DNA from: an uncultured Alistipes sp.
GTDB taxonomy: Bacteria > Bacteroidota > Bacteroidia > Bacteroidales > UBA932
Length of the DNA: 22,218 nt
Assembly: GCA_900544195.1 (NCBI GenBank)
Contig: UQUJ01000052.1
Coordinates: 1-22,218 of the forward strand
Direction of reading: 5' to 3'
In this document: positions 7,313 through 15,056 of the stretch, one piece after another
Position numbering within the stretch: position 1 is the first letter of the stretch
Layout of the letters: every line of letters starts with the position of its first letter
Program-made: the position numbers and the translations under genes
The notes under the pieces: generated by a model
Told to the model about the DNA's origin: nothing
Databases searched by the model: none
Seen by the model: the letters and a program-made list of their open reading frames with translations, nothing else

Positions 7313-8509
7313 ATGAAACACCGTAATATTAATAAGTTATTATTAACTATTTATATCTGTGCAGGAAGCACCTTTGCGGTCTACGCACAGACCTCCACAG
7401 AAGCCGTCCTCCGGCAAATAGAGACAAACAATCCGCAGCTGAAAGCCGCTGCCGCTGAAGTGGAAGCCGAGAAACTGGCCAACCGTGCAGACGCATTGCT
7501 GGAGAACCCGGAGTTCGAGTTCAACTACCTTTGGGGAGCCGACGGCATCGGCAACAGACGTGACTTCCGCGTTACCCAAGCGTTCGATGCAGCCACTCTG
7601 ACCGGTATGAAATCCAGACAAGTAGCCGGACAGAACGAACTTGCCACACTGCAATACAAAGCCGAGAGGCTTAACGTGCTACTCGAAGCCAAGCAAGCCT
7701 GCATCGATCTTATCTACTACAACGCCCTTAAAGCCGAACTGGACACTCATCTGTCCCAGGCACAGACTCTCGTGTCATCTTTTGAGAAAAGGCTGAAAGC
7801 CGGTGGAGCCAATGTCCTCGACCTCAACAAGGCCAAGGTGCATCTGACAAGCGTACGTGGCCAGATCTCACAAGTCGAAGTTGAGCGTCAGACCCTGCTG
7901 GCGAAATTGAAGAGCCTCAACGGTGGGAACGACATCGCTCTTGAAGATTCCGCCTACGGCCTTTCAGACAACTTGCCATCCGATTTCGATTCGTGGTACG
8001 AGTCGGCTTCGCAGAAAAATCCAGTCCTGCAATATGTCCGTCAGGAGGTTACTGTAGGCAAAAAACAGTTGTCCATCGACAAGACTGCCTGGGTACCTGA
8101 ACTGACCGTCGGCTATATGAGCGAACTCACGACATCAGACAAGTTTCGAGGCGTGACAGTGGGTGTGAATATTCCTCTGTGGAGCAACGCCAACAAAGTG
8201 AAGCAGTCTCGCGCGAAGATCGCCGCCGCAGAATCCCGCAAGGCTGCCGCAGAGCAGCAGTTCTATTTCGACCTTCTGGTCCAGTACAACCGCGCCGCCA
8301 GCCTAAAGGAGAACTCCGAACTGATGCGCGCCTCCCTAAGCGAGACCGACAGCCGCGACTACCTGCTGACAGCCCAGTCCCGAGGCGAGATCTCGATGAT
8401 TGAATATCTCGTCGAGACCGACCAGTACTATGAAGCCCTGGAGCAGACCCTTTCAGCCGAGCGTGACTATCACCAAGCCCTCGCCCAGCTGAACGCTGTG
8501 GAGCTTTAG
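7313..8509 (+). CDS. TolC/CusC-family outer-membrane efflux channel
   Basis: A 398-residue protein with a signal peptide ending FAVYAQ (residue 26). There is no lipobox Cys, unlike E. coli CusC. Two outer-membrane-efflux repeats are visible: heptad-rich helices at about 27-60 (NNPQLKAAAAEVEAEKLANR) and 130-200, and a second set from about 235 (NPVLQYVRQEVTVGKKQLSI) to 385, with short strand regions such as TVGYMSELTTSDKFRGVTVG that would form the outer-membrane barrel. It is slightly shorter than typical TolC-like proteins but complete. It is the expected third component of the upstream pump. The 323-base repeat-filled gap before it may weaken read-through. No own promoter was clearly seen. 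Confidence 0.88.
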   Translation: MKHRNINKLLLTIYICAGSTFAVYAQTSTEAVLRQIETNNPQLKAAAAEVEAEKLANRADALLENPEFEFNYLWGADGIGNRRDFRVTQAFDAATLTGMKSRQVAGQNELATLQYKAERLNVLLEAKQACIDLIYYNALKAELDTHLSQAQTLVSSFEKRLKAGGANVLDLNKAKVHLTSVRGQISQVEVERQTLLAKLKSLNGGNDIALEDSAYGLSDNLPSDFDSWYESASQKNPVLQYVRQEVTVGKKQLSIDKTAWVPELTVGYMSELTTSDKFRGVTVGVNIPLWSNANKVKQSRAKIAAAESRKAAAEQQFYFDLLVQYNRAASLKENSELMRASLSETDSRDYLLTAQSRGEISMIEYLVETDQYYEALEQTLSAERDYHQALAQLNAVEL

Positions 8510-8585
8510 CCTGTTTTAGCCGATGCACAGCCACGAACTTGGCACATCGACATCTGACGTTGCGCGGCTGCTGCTCGAATTCTTG

Positions 8586-8689
8586 TGGCACCTAACCAAC
8601 TAATAATGAGCATCAAAAGGTATCTCGTGATCCAATTTTATGAACCACGAGATATTTCATCATATTGACAATCAAGGCATTATCTGCCA
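8586..8689. repeat. 104-bp palindromic element A (left of transposase)
   Basis: Outer arms TGGCA (8586-8590) and TGCCA (8685-8689); central stem TATCTCGTG (8621-8629) with CACGAGATA (8646-8654). The central stem is centred exactly on the middle of the element. The right arm carries AATCAAGGCATTATCTGCCA. Same length and plan as the copies at 8716 and 9892. Confidence 0.85.
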
Positions 8690-8715
8690 CGCCAACGAAG
8701 CAAGTGTTGTTGCTG

Positions 8716-8819
8716 TGGCACTCAACCGATTGAATATCAAGCATAATGACTGTCTCGTGGTTCAATTTCATGTACCACGAGACAGCTCTCTTACTTGATA
8801 ATCAGGGCATTATCCGCCA
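8716..8819. repeat. 104-bp palindromic element B (left of transposase)
   Basis: Outer arms TGGC/GCCA at 8716-8720 and 8815-8819, and a 12-bp perfect central stem (8750-8761 with 8774-8785, CTGTCTCGTGGT). The middle arms also pair: TGAATATCAAG on the left against CTTGATAATCA on the right, with one mismatch. It follows element A in the same orientation after 26 bases. Confidence 0.85.
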
Positions 8820-8910
8820 AGACATAAATTACATTTTGAAGTCTGAGTTGAATTGTCTAAATTGCAAGCGATTAAATTGACCAGTGACTGAATATGAGTC
8901 GCCGTGAACC

Positions 8911-8939
8911 AGCCTCAGATAATCGCTTATGATGAGGCT
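8911..8939 (+). terminator. Hairpin plus T-run just before the transposase
   Basis: AGCCTCA (8911-8917) pairs with TGAGGCT (8933-8939) around a 15-base loop, followed by CTTTT. It looks like a weak intrinsic terminator that would shield the transposase from efflux-operon read-through, or a structured left end of the element. The rest of the gene-free stretch 8510-8959 holds palindromes A and B and nothing else I recognise. Confidence 0.45.
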
Positions 8940-8959
8940 CTTTTAAACTTACTAAACTA

Positions 8960-9901
8960 ATGACTATGATAGGGTCGAGATGCGGGAGCCATCAGGGAAA
9001 CACTGTGGCACACATATTCCAAAGGGCACGGAATGGATTCGTTGTGTTCTACAACGTCAAAGATTCACTGTTTTTCATCACATCATTTTGTATTATCGCC
9101 CGACGGCATGGTGTCAAGGTGTTGGCACTATGCCTGATGTACAATCATGTTCACATTCTGCTGGACACAGATGACAAAGAATCTATAAGACTGTTCATCA
9201 AGGATCTGATGTCGTACTTCTGCAAATCATACAACCGCAGGTATGGGCTTTCCGGAGTGCTGTTCGATAGCTACGGTGTGTCGCTGAAGAAAGGAGACAA
9301 AGCCATTAGGACAGCTTTGGCTTACGTCAACAACAACCCGGTCGAAGATCACATCTGCGGGAAAGCCGAGGAGTGGCGATGGAACTTTCTGGCATATTCG
9401 GACTCTGACCACCCATATTCAGAGAAGGTCAATTTAGGCATTGCATCAAGAAGGCTGAGGAGAGCGGTGGCCAAAGTGAAGTACCTGCATGCGACCGAAA
9501 GACCTTTGACATACGAAGTGCTTGACAACCTCTTCGACTCGCTTGCCATAAAAGAAAAACAACAACTGGTGGACCTGATAATCAATGAATATGCAATCGT
9601 TGATTTCCGCCAGGCCATCAGTTTTTATGGCGATTACGACAAGATGCTTATAGCATTCGCCAGCAACACTGGAAGTGAATACGAGATCAGCGAGCCTTTT
9701 GACCCGCATTCCGGTCAGGCATACCGGAAAATGGCGGACTATCTGGCCAGGGACAACAGGTTCAAATCAATCGGCGAGGTGATCAATCTCCCATTAGGAA
9801 AGTTAGTGGAATATTTAGACGAACTTGTCAGCCAATGTGGCGTCAGGCAATGCCACGCGATGAAGTTCCTGCACATTATCCAGAATCGCCTTGGCACCTA
9901 A
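8960..9901 (+). mobile_element. REP-associated-type tyrosine transposase (Y1/HUH family)
   Basis: A 313-residue protein. The HUH motif is NHVHILL (H63, H65); the likely catalytic Tyr is Y122 in AYVNNNPV, a pattern typical of Y1 transposases of the RAYT/IS200-like superfamily. LSGVLFDSYGVSLKKGDKAI and EEWRWNFLAYSDSDHP match the Bacteroidota branch as I remember it. Residues 150-313 form an extension absent from E. coli RAYTs, ending VSQCGVRQCHAMKFLHI, which could be a helix-turn-helix reading the hairpin. The ATG at 8960 is the first start; ATG 8966 is an alternative. The stop codon (TAA, 9899-9901) lies inside the left arm of palindrome C. Such enzymes nick and join single-stranded DNA at hairpins. 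It appears intact. Confidence 0.85.
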
Positions 9902-9995
9902 ATACTTGATAATGTGCAAAATAAACTTTCTCGTGGTTATCATTTAGGAACCACGAGAAAGCCTTTTTAATTAATAATCAATACATTATCTGCCA
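9892..9995. repeat. 104-bp palindromic element C (right of transposase, overlaps its stop codon)
   Basis: Arms TGGCA (9892-9896) and TGCCA (9991-9995), with a 13-bp perfect central stem CTTTCTCGTGGTT (9926-9938) against AACCACGAGAAAG (9949-9961). TTGAT and ATCAA also pair in register further out. Same length and symmetry as copies A and B. The last codons of the transposase (…TTGGCACCTAA) are part of its left arm. Confidence 0.87.
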
Positions 9996-10090
9996 AGCCC
10001 TCCGAAAAAGCTCGTTTGGACTGTGATGTCTCAGCTTGAAATAATAATCCAAATCTGCGATCTTGGCTCGATGAAAGGCTATGCGCTCCA

Positions 10091-10125
10091 GCGAAGCTAC
10101 TCTAGGGCGGCGATGCACTCGAGTC
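10091..10125. repeat. Duplicated scrap of the ridA 3' end
   Basis: GCGAAGCTACTCTAGGGCGG and the bases after it closely match 10164-10198, which covers the last codons and stop of ridA, offset by 73 bases. On the minus strand it would encode ECIAALE then a stop, against ECIAAAE in the gene. It is a degenerate local duplication just downstream of ridA. Nothing else was recognised in 9996-10170. Confidence 0.6.
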
Positions 10126-10170
10126 CCTTGTTTAGAGAGACGGTAATCCTATTCATTGGAACCAGCAAAG

Positions 10171-10548
10171 CTACTCTGCGGCGGCGATGCACTCGATCTC
10201 GACGAGGGCTCCTTTCGGGAGAGTCTTGACGGCAAAGGCGCAGCGGGCGGGGTAAGGGGCCTTGAAGAACTCGGAATAGATTCCGTTCATCGCGGCGAAA
10301 TCATTCATGTCGGCAAGGAATACGGTGGTTTTCAACACCTTGTTGAGATCGGAGCCAGCCTGTTCAAGGATAGACTTGAGATTGGTCAGGGACTGGCGAG
10401 TCTGCTCCTCCACTCCACCTTCCGGGAATGCACCGGTCACTGGGTCAATCGGGAGCTGGCCGGAAACGAAGATGAAACCGTTATGCTCAATGGCCTGGCT
10501 GTACGGGCCGATGGCGGCAGGAGCCTTTTCTGTGCTTATCTGTCTCAT
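10171..10548 (-). CDS. ridA: RidA family enamine/imine deaminase
   Basis: A 125-residue cytosolic protein, the normal length for the YjgF/YER057c/UK114 family, which hydrolyses reactive 2-aminoacrylate-type enamines made by PLP enzymes. Diagnostic features: IGPYSQAIEHNGFIFVSGQLPIDP (residues 13-36), the substrate-binding arginine in YPARCAF (R102) and the conserved VEIECIAA (E119) at the C-terminus. It is transcribed alone on the minus strand, from a good TAnnTTTG promoter. The neighbours on both sides are repeats and a transposase, so it says little about the region. Confidence 0.93.
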   Translation of the reverse strand: MRQISTEKAPAAIGPYSQAIEHNGFIFVSGQLPIDPVTGAFPEGGVEEQTRQSLTNLKSILEQAGSDLNKVLKTTVFLADMNDFAAMNGIYSEFFKAPYPARCAFAVKTLPKGALVEIECIAAAE

Positions 10549-10564
10549 AAAATCAAATTTTTGC

Positions 10565-10596
10565 CAAATTTAGGAAATTGAAAAGTAATTTGCCAA
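10565..10596 (-). promoter_or_regulatory. ridA promoter
   Basis: On the minus strand TAAATTTG (10572-10565) is the -7 box and TTG (10596-10594) the -33 element, separated by 21 bases. It sits 16 bases upstream of the ridA ATG, giving a short leader. Confidence 0.6.
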
Positions 10597-10658
10597 AAAA
10601 CAGAGTAAAAGGGCTTCCAGGAAACTTCGCAAACATAGTAGTAAGCGTTAATAAATGA

Positions 10659-10898
10659 GATGCTGCTTTGAATAGTTTGAAATGTTCTTTGAGGTGAAAT
10701 AATCTTCATTTTCTTCCCGCTTCTTCAGTCAGACAGCACCGCTGTCTTCCTTGGAAGAAGCGGTCGGATCTGAAGTTTTTCACTCTCATCTCAACCCTGC
10801 GCCCGAACCTCGGCAATCGAACTTGTCCGGGTTGCCGAGGTGAGCAACAGGGGAAGAGCTTGCTCTTAACCTTCAAACAAACAATTCAAAACAGCTTC
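10659..10898. mobile_element. MITE-like element, copy 2 (240 bp)
   Basis: The ends GATGCTGCTTTGAATAGTTT (10659-10678) and AAACAATTCAAAACAGCTTC (10879-10898) are inverted repeats at 17 of 20 positions. It shares the cruciform CCGCTTCTTC (10717-10726)/GAAGAAGCGG (10754-10763) and most of the left half with copy 1. It has about 80 extra bases containing a second perfect stem, CCTCGGCAA (10808-10816) with TTGCCGAGG (10832-10840). It is flanked by near-identical 15-mers GCGTTAATAAATGAG (10645-10659) and GCGTTAAAAAATGAG (10902-10916), which may be a target duplication or chance. Confidence 0.75.
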
Positions 10899-10913
10899 TA
10901 TGCGTTAAAAAAT

Positions 10914-11012
10914 GAGTCCACTTGAAAAAGTACCATTCGCCACTTTTCACCCCCGTTGGAAGTACCTGTGTGGCACATATTTTTTCGAAAAAGACTTTTT
11001 TCAAGTGGACTC
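10914..11012. mobile_element. Short element with perfect 16-bp terminal inverted repeats
   Basis: GAGTCCACTTGAAAAA (10914-10929) is perfectly inverted at 10997-11012 (TTTTTCAAGTGGACTC), enclosing 67 bases. AAAAAT stands directly outside both ends (10908-10913 and 11013-11018), a possible 6-bp target duplication, though A-rich. No ORF. Unrelated to the MITE-like copy that ends 16 bases earlier. It could also form a long RNA hairpin. The following bases up to 11173 contain only a small GTGCC/GGCAC hairpin. Confidence 0.65.
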
Positions 11013-11178
11013 AAAAATAAGTTGGTAAAGATTTGGCGGTATTTTAGAGGATGATGCCTTTGGGAGGTAGGAGTGTGCCGGTGGCACATGGCTGATGGGA
11101 AAAGACATATAGACCGAAAAGACATTCAAAGATAGCCAAGTTATTCTTTAAGGATTACATAATTGGTGGTAAAATGTG

Positions 11179-11186
11179 TAAATTTG
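11179..11186 (+). promoter_or_regulatory. -7 promoter box before the YqeY gene
   Basis: TAAATTTG fits TAnnTTTG and lies 29 bases upstream of ATG 11216. It falls inside the longer version of the ORF that would start at 11174, which argues that 11216 is the true start. No good -33 TTG at the right distance. Confidence 0.45.
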
Positions 11187-11215
11187 TAGAACGAACATTA
11201 AAAACACATTTTACT

Positions 11216-11665
11216 ATGGCACTCGAACAACAGATCCAGAAGGACATAATGGAGGCGATGAAGGCTCACGACGAGTCACGCCTCAACGCGACAAGAGGCA
11301 TCAAGTCTGAGATTCTCCTCGCTAAGACATCAGGAGCCGAGCATGAGCTCTCCGATGCTGACGTGCTTAAGATCATCCAGAAGCTCGTGAAGCAGCGCAA
11401 GGAGTCAGCAGAACTTTACACTCAGGGCAACAGGCCGGAACTCGCCGAGAAAGAACTCGCCGAATTGAAGGTGATGGAGGCCTACCTGCCGAAGGCACTT
11501 TCCGAGGAAGAGGTCAGGAATATTCTTAAAGAGGTTGTCGCCGAGGTTGGAGCCACAAGCCCTAAGGACATGGGCAAGGTTATGGGAGCGGCGACCAAGA
11601 AGTTGGCAGGACAGGCTGACGGCCGTTTGATCTCGACTATCGTAAAGGAACTGCTCGCACAGTAG
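11216..11665 (+). CDS. GatB/YqeY domain-containing protein
   Basis: A 149-residue cytosolic protein that is YqeY-like along its full length. It starts MALEQQIQKDIMEAMKAHDE, then RLNATRGIKSEILLAK, KQRKESAELYTQGNRPELAEKE, MEAYLPKALSEEEV, and a C-terminal GKVMGAATKKLAGQADGRLI resembling the tail domain of the GatB amidotransferase subunit. It probably binds tRNA or assists a tRNA-dependent process, but the exact role in the family is not established. An in-frame ATG at 11174 would add 14 residues that do not fit the family, so 11216 is preferred. Ends in a tandem repeat that includes its stop codon. Confidence 0.9.
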   Translation: MALEQQIQKDIMEAMKAHDESRLNATRGIKSEILLAKTSGAEHELSDADVLKIIQKLVKQRKESAELYTQGNRPELAEKELAELKVMEAYLPKALSEEEVRNILKEVVAEVGATSPKDMGKVMGAATKKLAGQADGRLISTIVKELLAQ

Positions 11666-11707
11666 TATTTTATAAATATTTGCACAGTAGTATTTTATAA
11701 ATATTTG
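11657..11707. repeat. Perfect 25-bp tandem duplication across the YqeY stop codon
   Basis: The unit GCACAGTAGTATTTTATAAATATTT occurs at 11657-11681 and again at 11682-11706. The first copy contains the last codons and stop of the YqeY gene. It is exact, so it is recent or conserved. It fills most of the gap before the glycosidase. Confidence 0.9.
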
Positions 11708-11723
11708 AAGAACAACAGCATCT

Positions 11724-14700
11724 ATGATTAAGGAATCACGGAATATTGCTGCTGCGATCGCCGCGCTGACATTGTCGGTCGCGGCTTTCGCGCATAGTAA
11801 AGAGAATGTGGCCGCCGGCGCTTCGACAGGCTCAGCGACCGGGCAGGATCTCTACAAGGAGTTCCAGAATCCGCCGAAATCCGCCCGCCCGAGGGTGTGG
11901 TGGCACTGGATGAACGGAAACATCACAAAGGACGGCATCAAGAAGGATCTTCTGTGGATGCAGAAAACCGGGATCGTGGGATTCCACAACTTCGACGCCG
12001 GGCTTGAAACCCCACAGATTGTGGACAAACGGCTCATCTACATGACTCCGGAATGGAAGGAAGCTTTCAAGTACGCCATCAACCTCGCCGACAGCCTTGA
12101 CATGGAGATGACCATCGCCAGTTCCCCGGGATGGAGCGAAACCGGAGGCCCTTGGGTCAAGGACGAGGACGCGATGAAGAAACTCGTCTGGAGGCAGATC
12201 GAAGTAAAGGGCGGACAGCCTGTCAATCTGAAACTCCCGGAAGGATTCGACATCACAGGGCCGTTTATGGATTTCACAGGATCGTTCGACGGAATCTCAC
12301 AGGTGTTCCTTAGGAAAAAGTTCTACAGGGATATAGCCGTTGTCGGAGTGAGACTCTGCGACAAAGACATCAATCTCAAAGAGTTGTACCCAACAATAAC
12401 CTCAAGCGGATGCGACGCGGCAAGCGAGGAAATGCTCGAAAGGATCACCGGCGACAGCGTCGGAGACTACCTCGACGTCAAAGCCGACAAGAACGGCAAG
12501 TGCTGGATCCAGTACGAGTTCGCCGAGCCGCAGACCATCAAGGCCGTGGTGGTCTCCGAACTCAGGAAGGACACGAATCCTTACGTCCACACGAAGGAAC
12601 TCCAGTACAGCGACGACGGAGTCAACTTCAAGAGCATCAACCTTTCCTATCAGGCCACGGCGCAAAGGACATACGCGATCCCGGCGACCACAGCCAAATA
12701 TTTCAGACTCAGCCTTAAAGACAACAAAGGAAAGAAGGACTGCGAATTCGGAATAGCCCAATTCGCACTCTCTACGGTCACAAGAATCCAACTCGCCGGA
12801 GACAAGGCCGGCAACAGTTTCTACCGCTTGCTCTGGATGGAGGACACTCCGTACAGCAGTGAGGCGGCCAGACTTGAGGATGTGGTCGATCTCACACCAT
12901 ACGTCAAGGACGGCACTCTCACATGGAACGCTCCGGAAGGCAACTGGAGAATATTCCGTTTCGGCTACAGCCTGACCGGCAAGACCAACCATCCCGCCTC
13001 ACCGGAAGCCACCGGCCTTGAGGTTGACAAGCTCGACCCGAAAGCCATCACTGAATATTTCCACAACTACCTCCAGACCTACGTCGAGGCCTCCGGCGGA
13101 AAGCTCGGCAAGGACGGCATTGAATATCTCCTAACGGACAGCTACGAGGCCGGAGCGCAGACATGGACCGGGAATATGTTCGAAGAGTTCAAGGCACGCA
13201 AAGGCTACGATCTTCTCCGTTGGATGCCGGCGCTGACCGGAATGGTTCTGAACAGCACGGAAGAGACGGAGCGTTTCCTGTTCGACTGGAGAAGGACAAT
13301 CGGGGACATGATCTCCGAATATCACTACGACCTCCAGAACGAGATCCTCAAGCCTTACGGAATGAAGCGCTACACGGAGAGTCATGAGAACTACCGCGCC
13401 AACCTCACCGACGGGATGGACTGCAAGCGTTACGCCGAGATTCCGATGTCAGCCTTCTGGATGGACTACAAGAACGGAAACATATTCAATCCTCGTTTCG
13501 AGGCCGACGTGCGCGAATCCGCCTCCGTGGCTCACATCTACGGCCAGAACATCGCCGCCGCGGAGTCGTTCACATCCGACGGCTACAGGGACGGGGCCTG
13601 GGTCTTCTCCCCTGCCGTGCTCAAACCAACAGCCGATGCAGCGATGGCCGCCGGACTGAACCGATTCGTGATCCACACATCACCTCACCAGCCGGTTGAC
13701 GACAAGGTCCCGGGACTCGGTCTCGGAAAATACGGCCAATGGTTCGACCGTCACCAGACCTGGGCCGACCAGGCGAAGGCGTGGACGGATTATCTGTCCC
13801 GCAGCTGTTATATGCTTCAGCAAGGTCGTTTCGTGGCCGATGTCGCCTACTACTACGGTGAGGACAACAACGCAACGGGAATAATGCTCAAGAAAGTCCC
13901 GGCCCTTCCTTACGGCTACAACTACGACTATTTCAGCCCGTCCGTGATTCGTGATCTGGCCAAGGCCGAGAACGGGCTTATCACTGTGCCAAGCGGAATG
14001 AAGTACAAGGTTCTGATGCTTGACGCCAACGTGAAACACATGTCAATCGACATCCTGCGGAAGATCAAGGTGTTCGCGGACGCCGGAGTCGTGATCTGCG
14101 GAGCCAAGCCTCAGAAACTCGCCGGCAACACCGGCACGGAGGAAGAGTTCAAGGCACTTGTGAAAGACATCTGGAACTCCGGGCGCAAGAATGTAACGGC
14201 AGGAGTGCCGGCGGAAAAAGTCCTTTCCGCCATGAGTCTCAAACCCGATTTCAGCATAGCAAGCGGAAACAACAAGGACATCAAGTTCGTCCACAGAAAC
14301 CTTTCCGATGGTGAAATCTACTGGGTGACAAACCTTTCCAAGGACACGAGAGACATCACGGCTTCATTCAGGACAACGGGCAAAAAGCCTGTAATCTGGC
14401 ACGCGGAGGACGCTTCAACCGAACCGGTCAGCTATGAGATCGCTGACGGCAGGACCATCGTAAAGATGAGCCTGACACAGCACCAGTCTGCCTTCGTCAT
14501 ATTCACAGAAAACACCGATGTGGCGAAAGTTGAGCTGCCTGAGACAAGCGAAGAGACAATCGTGGAGCTCAACACTCCTTGGTCAGTCAAGTTCCAGCAG
14601 GGACGCGGAGCGCCGGAAACCGCCACTTTCAATCAACTCGCATCCTTGACCGAGAGTTCCGAGCCGGGAATCAAGTACTTCTCCGGAGCGGTGACATATT

Positions 14701-15050
14701 CGAACATATTCAAGTTAAAGAAGAAGGAAATTCGAGGCAAGGATTCCGTCATTCTGGATTTAGGTGATGTGAAAGATCTGGCGGAAGTGACCGTGAACGG
14801 AAAGACTTTGGGTGTGTTCTGGAACGCTCCGTTCAAGGTTGACATCACCAAAGCAGTGAGGAACGGCGACAACACCATCGATGTCAAGGTCATCAATATG
14901 TGGCACAACCGCCTCGTGGGCGATGTTCAGCCGGGTGTGACGAAGAAGATCACCTACACCCAGATGGAGTTCTTCAAGCCTGAGGAGCCGCTGCTCCCGG
15001 CCGGACTTATAGGGCCAGTCAGAATTATAGGAGAAACAACGACCAAATAA
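11724..15050 (+). CDS. Secreted GH106-type glycoside hydrolase (probable alpha-L-rhamnosidase)
   Basis: A 1108-residue exported enzyme; signal peptide cleaved near AFA (residue 23). Family signs: RPRVWWHWMNGNITKDGIKK and GIVGFHNFDAG near the N-terminus; SSPGWSETGGPWV (about 133-145); a discoidin-like beta domain at about 248-350 (WIQYEFAEPQTIKAVVVSEL, YSDDGVNFKSI); the barrel with LTDSYEAG (D472, E475), YTESHENYR (E552, E555) and AAAESFTSDGYR (E614); and a C-terminal galactose-binding-like domain (about 1005-1070, VTVNGKTLGVFWNAPFKVDI). E475 and E614 are the likeliest catalytic acids, from context only. The family releases terminal rhamnose from pectic or other glycans; substrate unknown. Residues 33-40 are encoded by a REP-like unit. 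The metallophosphoesterase gene follows after 6 bases, so they are probably co-transcribed. Confidence 0.85.
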   Translation: MIKESRNIAAAIAALTLSVAAFAHSKENVAAGASTGSATGQDLYKEFQNPPKSARPRVWWHWMNGNITKDGIKKDLLWMQKTGIVGFHNFDAGLETPQIVDKRLIYMTPEWKEAFKYAINLADSLDMEMTIASSPGWSETGGPWVKDEDAMKKLVWRQIEVKGGQPVNLKLPEGFDITGPFMDFTGSFDGISQVFLRKKFYRDIAVVGVRLCDKDINLKELYPTITSSGCDAASEEMLERITGDSVGDYLDVKADKNGKCWIQYEFAEPQTIKAVVVSELRKDTNPYVHTKELQYSDDGVNFKSINLSYQATAQRTYAIPATTAKYFRLSLKDNKGKKDCEFGIAQFALSTVTRIQLAGDKAGNSFYRLLWMEDTPYSSEAARLEDVVDLTPYVKDGTLTWNAPEGNWRIFRFGYSLTGKTNHPASPEATGLEVDKLDPKAITEYFHNYLQTYVEASGGKLGKDGIEYLLTDSYEAGAQTWTGNMFEEFKARKGYDLLRWMPALTGMVLNSTEETERFLFDWRRTIGDMISEYHYDLQNEILKPYGMKRYTESHENYRANLTDGMDCKRYAEIPMSAFWMDYKNGNIFNPRFEADVRESASVAHIYGQNIAAAESFTSDGYRDGAWVFSPAVLKPTADAAMAAGLNRFVIHTSPHQPVDDKVPGLGLGKYGQWFDRHQTWADQAKAWTDYLSRSCYMLQQGRFVADVAYYYGEDNNATGIMLKKVPALPYGYNYDYFSPSVIRDLAKAENGLITVPSGMKYKVLMLDANVKHMSIDILRKIKVFADAGVVICGAKPQKLAGNTGTEEEFKALVKDIWNSGRKNVTAGVPAEKVLSAMSLKPDFSIASGNNKDIKFVHRNLSDGEIYWVTNLSKDTRDITASFRTTGKKPVIWHAEDASTEPVSYEIADGRTIVKMSLTQHQSAFVIFTENTDVAKVELPETSEETIVELNTPWSVKFQQGRGAPETATFNQLASLTESSEPGIKYFSGAVTYSNIFKLKKKEIRGKDSVILDLGDVKDLAEVTVNGKTLGVFWNAPFKVDITKAVRNGDNTIDVKVINMWHNRLVGDVQPGVTKKITYTQMEFFKPEEPLLPAGLIGPVRIIGETTTK
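11820..11841 (+). repeat. REP-like unit embedded in the glycosidase coding sequence
   Basis: GCTTCGACAGGCTCAGCGAC (plus CG) is identical to the core of the intergenic unit at 16126-16147. Here it is read in frame as ASTGSATG, directly after the signal peptide, in a linker where insertions should be tolerated. Confidence 0.85.
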
Positions 15051-15056
15051 TTGATC

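Noticed and set aside
7011..7316. 101-codon ORF between pump and channel
   Set aside because: It translates the MITE-like element and REP-like units and starts inside a terminal repeat.
8586..9995. CRISPR array
   Set aside because: Only three palindromic units with a gene between two of them; no regular spacers and no cas genes.
12402..12992. Long minus-strand ORFs opposite the glycosidase and pump genes
   Set aside because: Antisense shadows of GC-rich coding sequence without family features.
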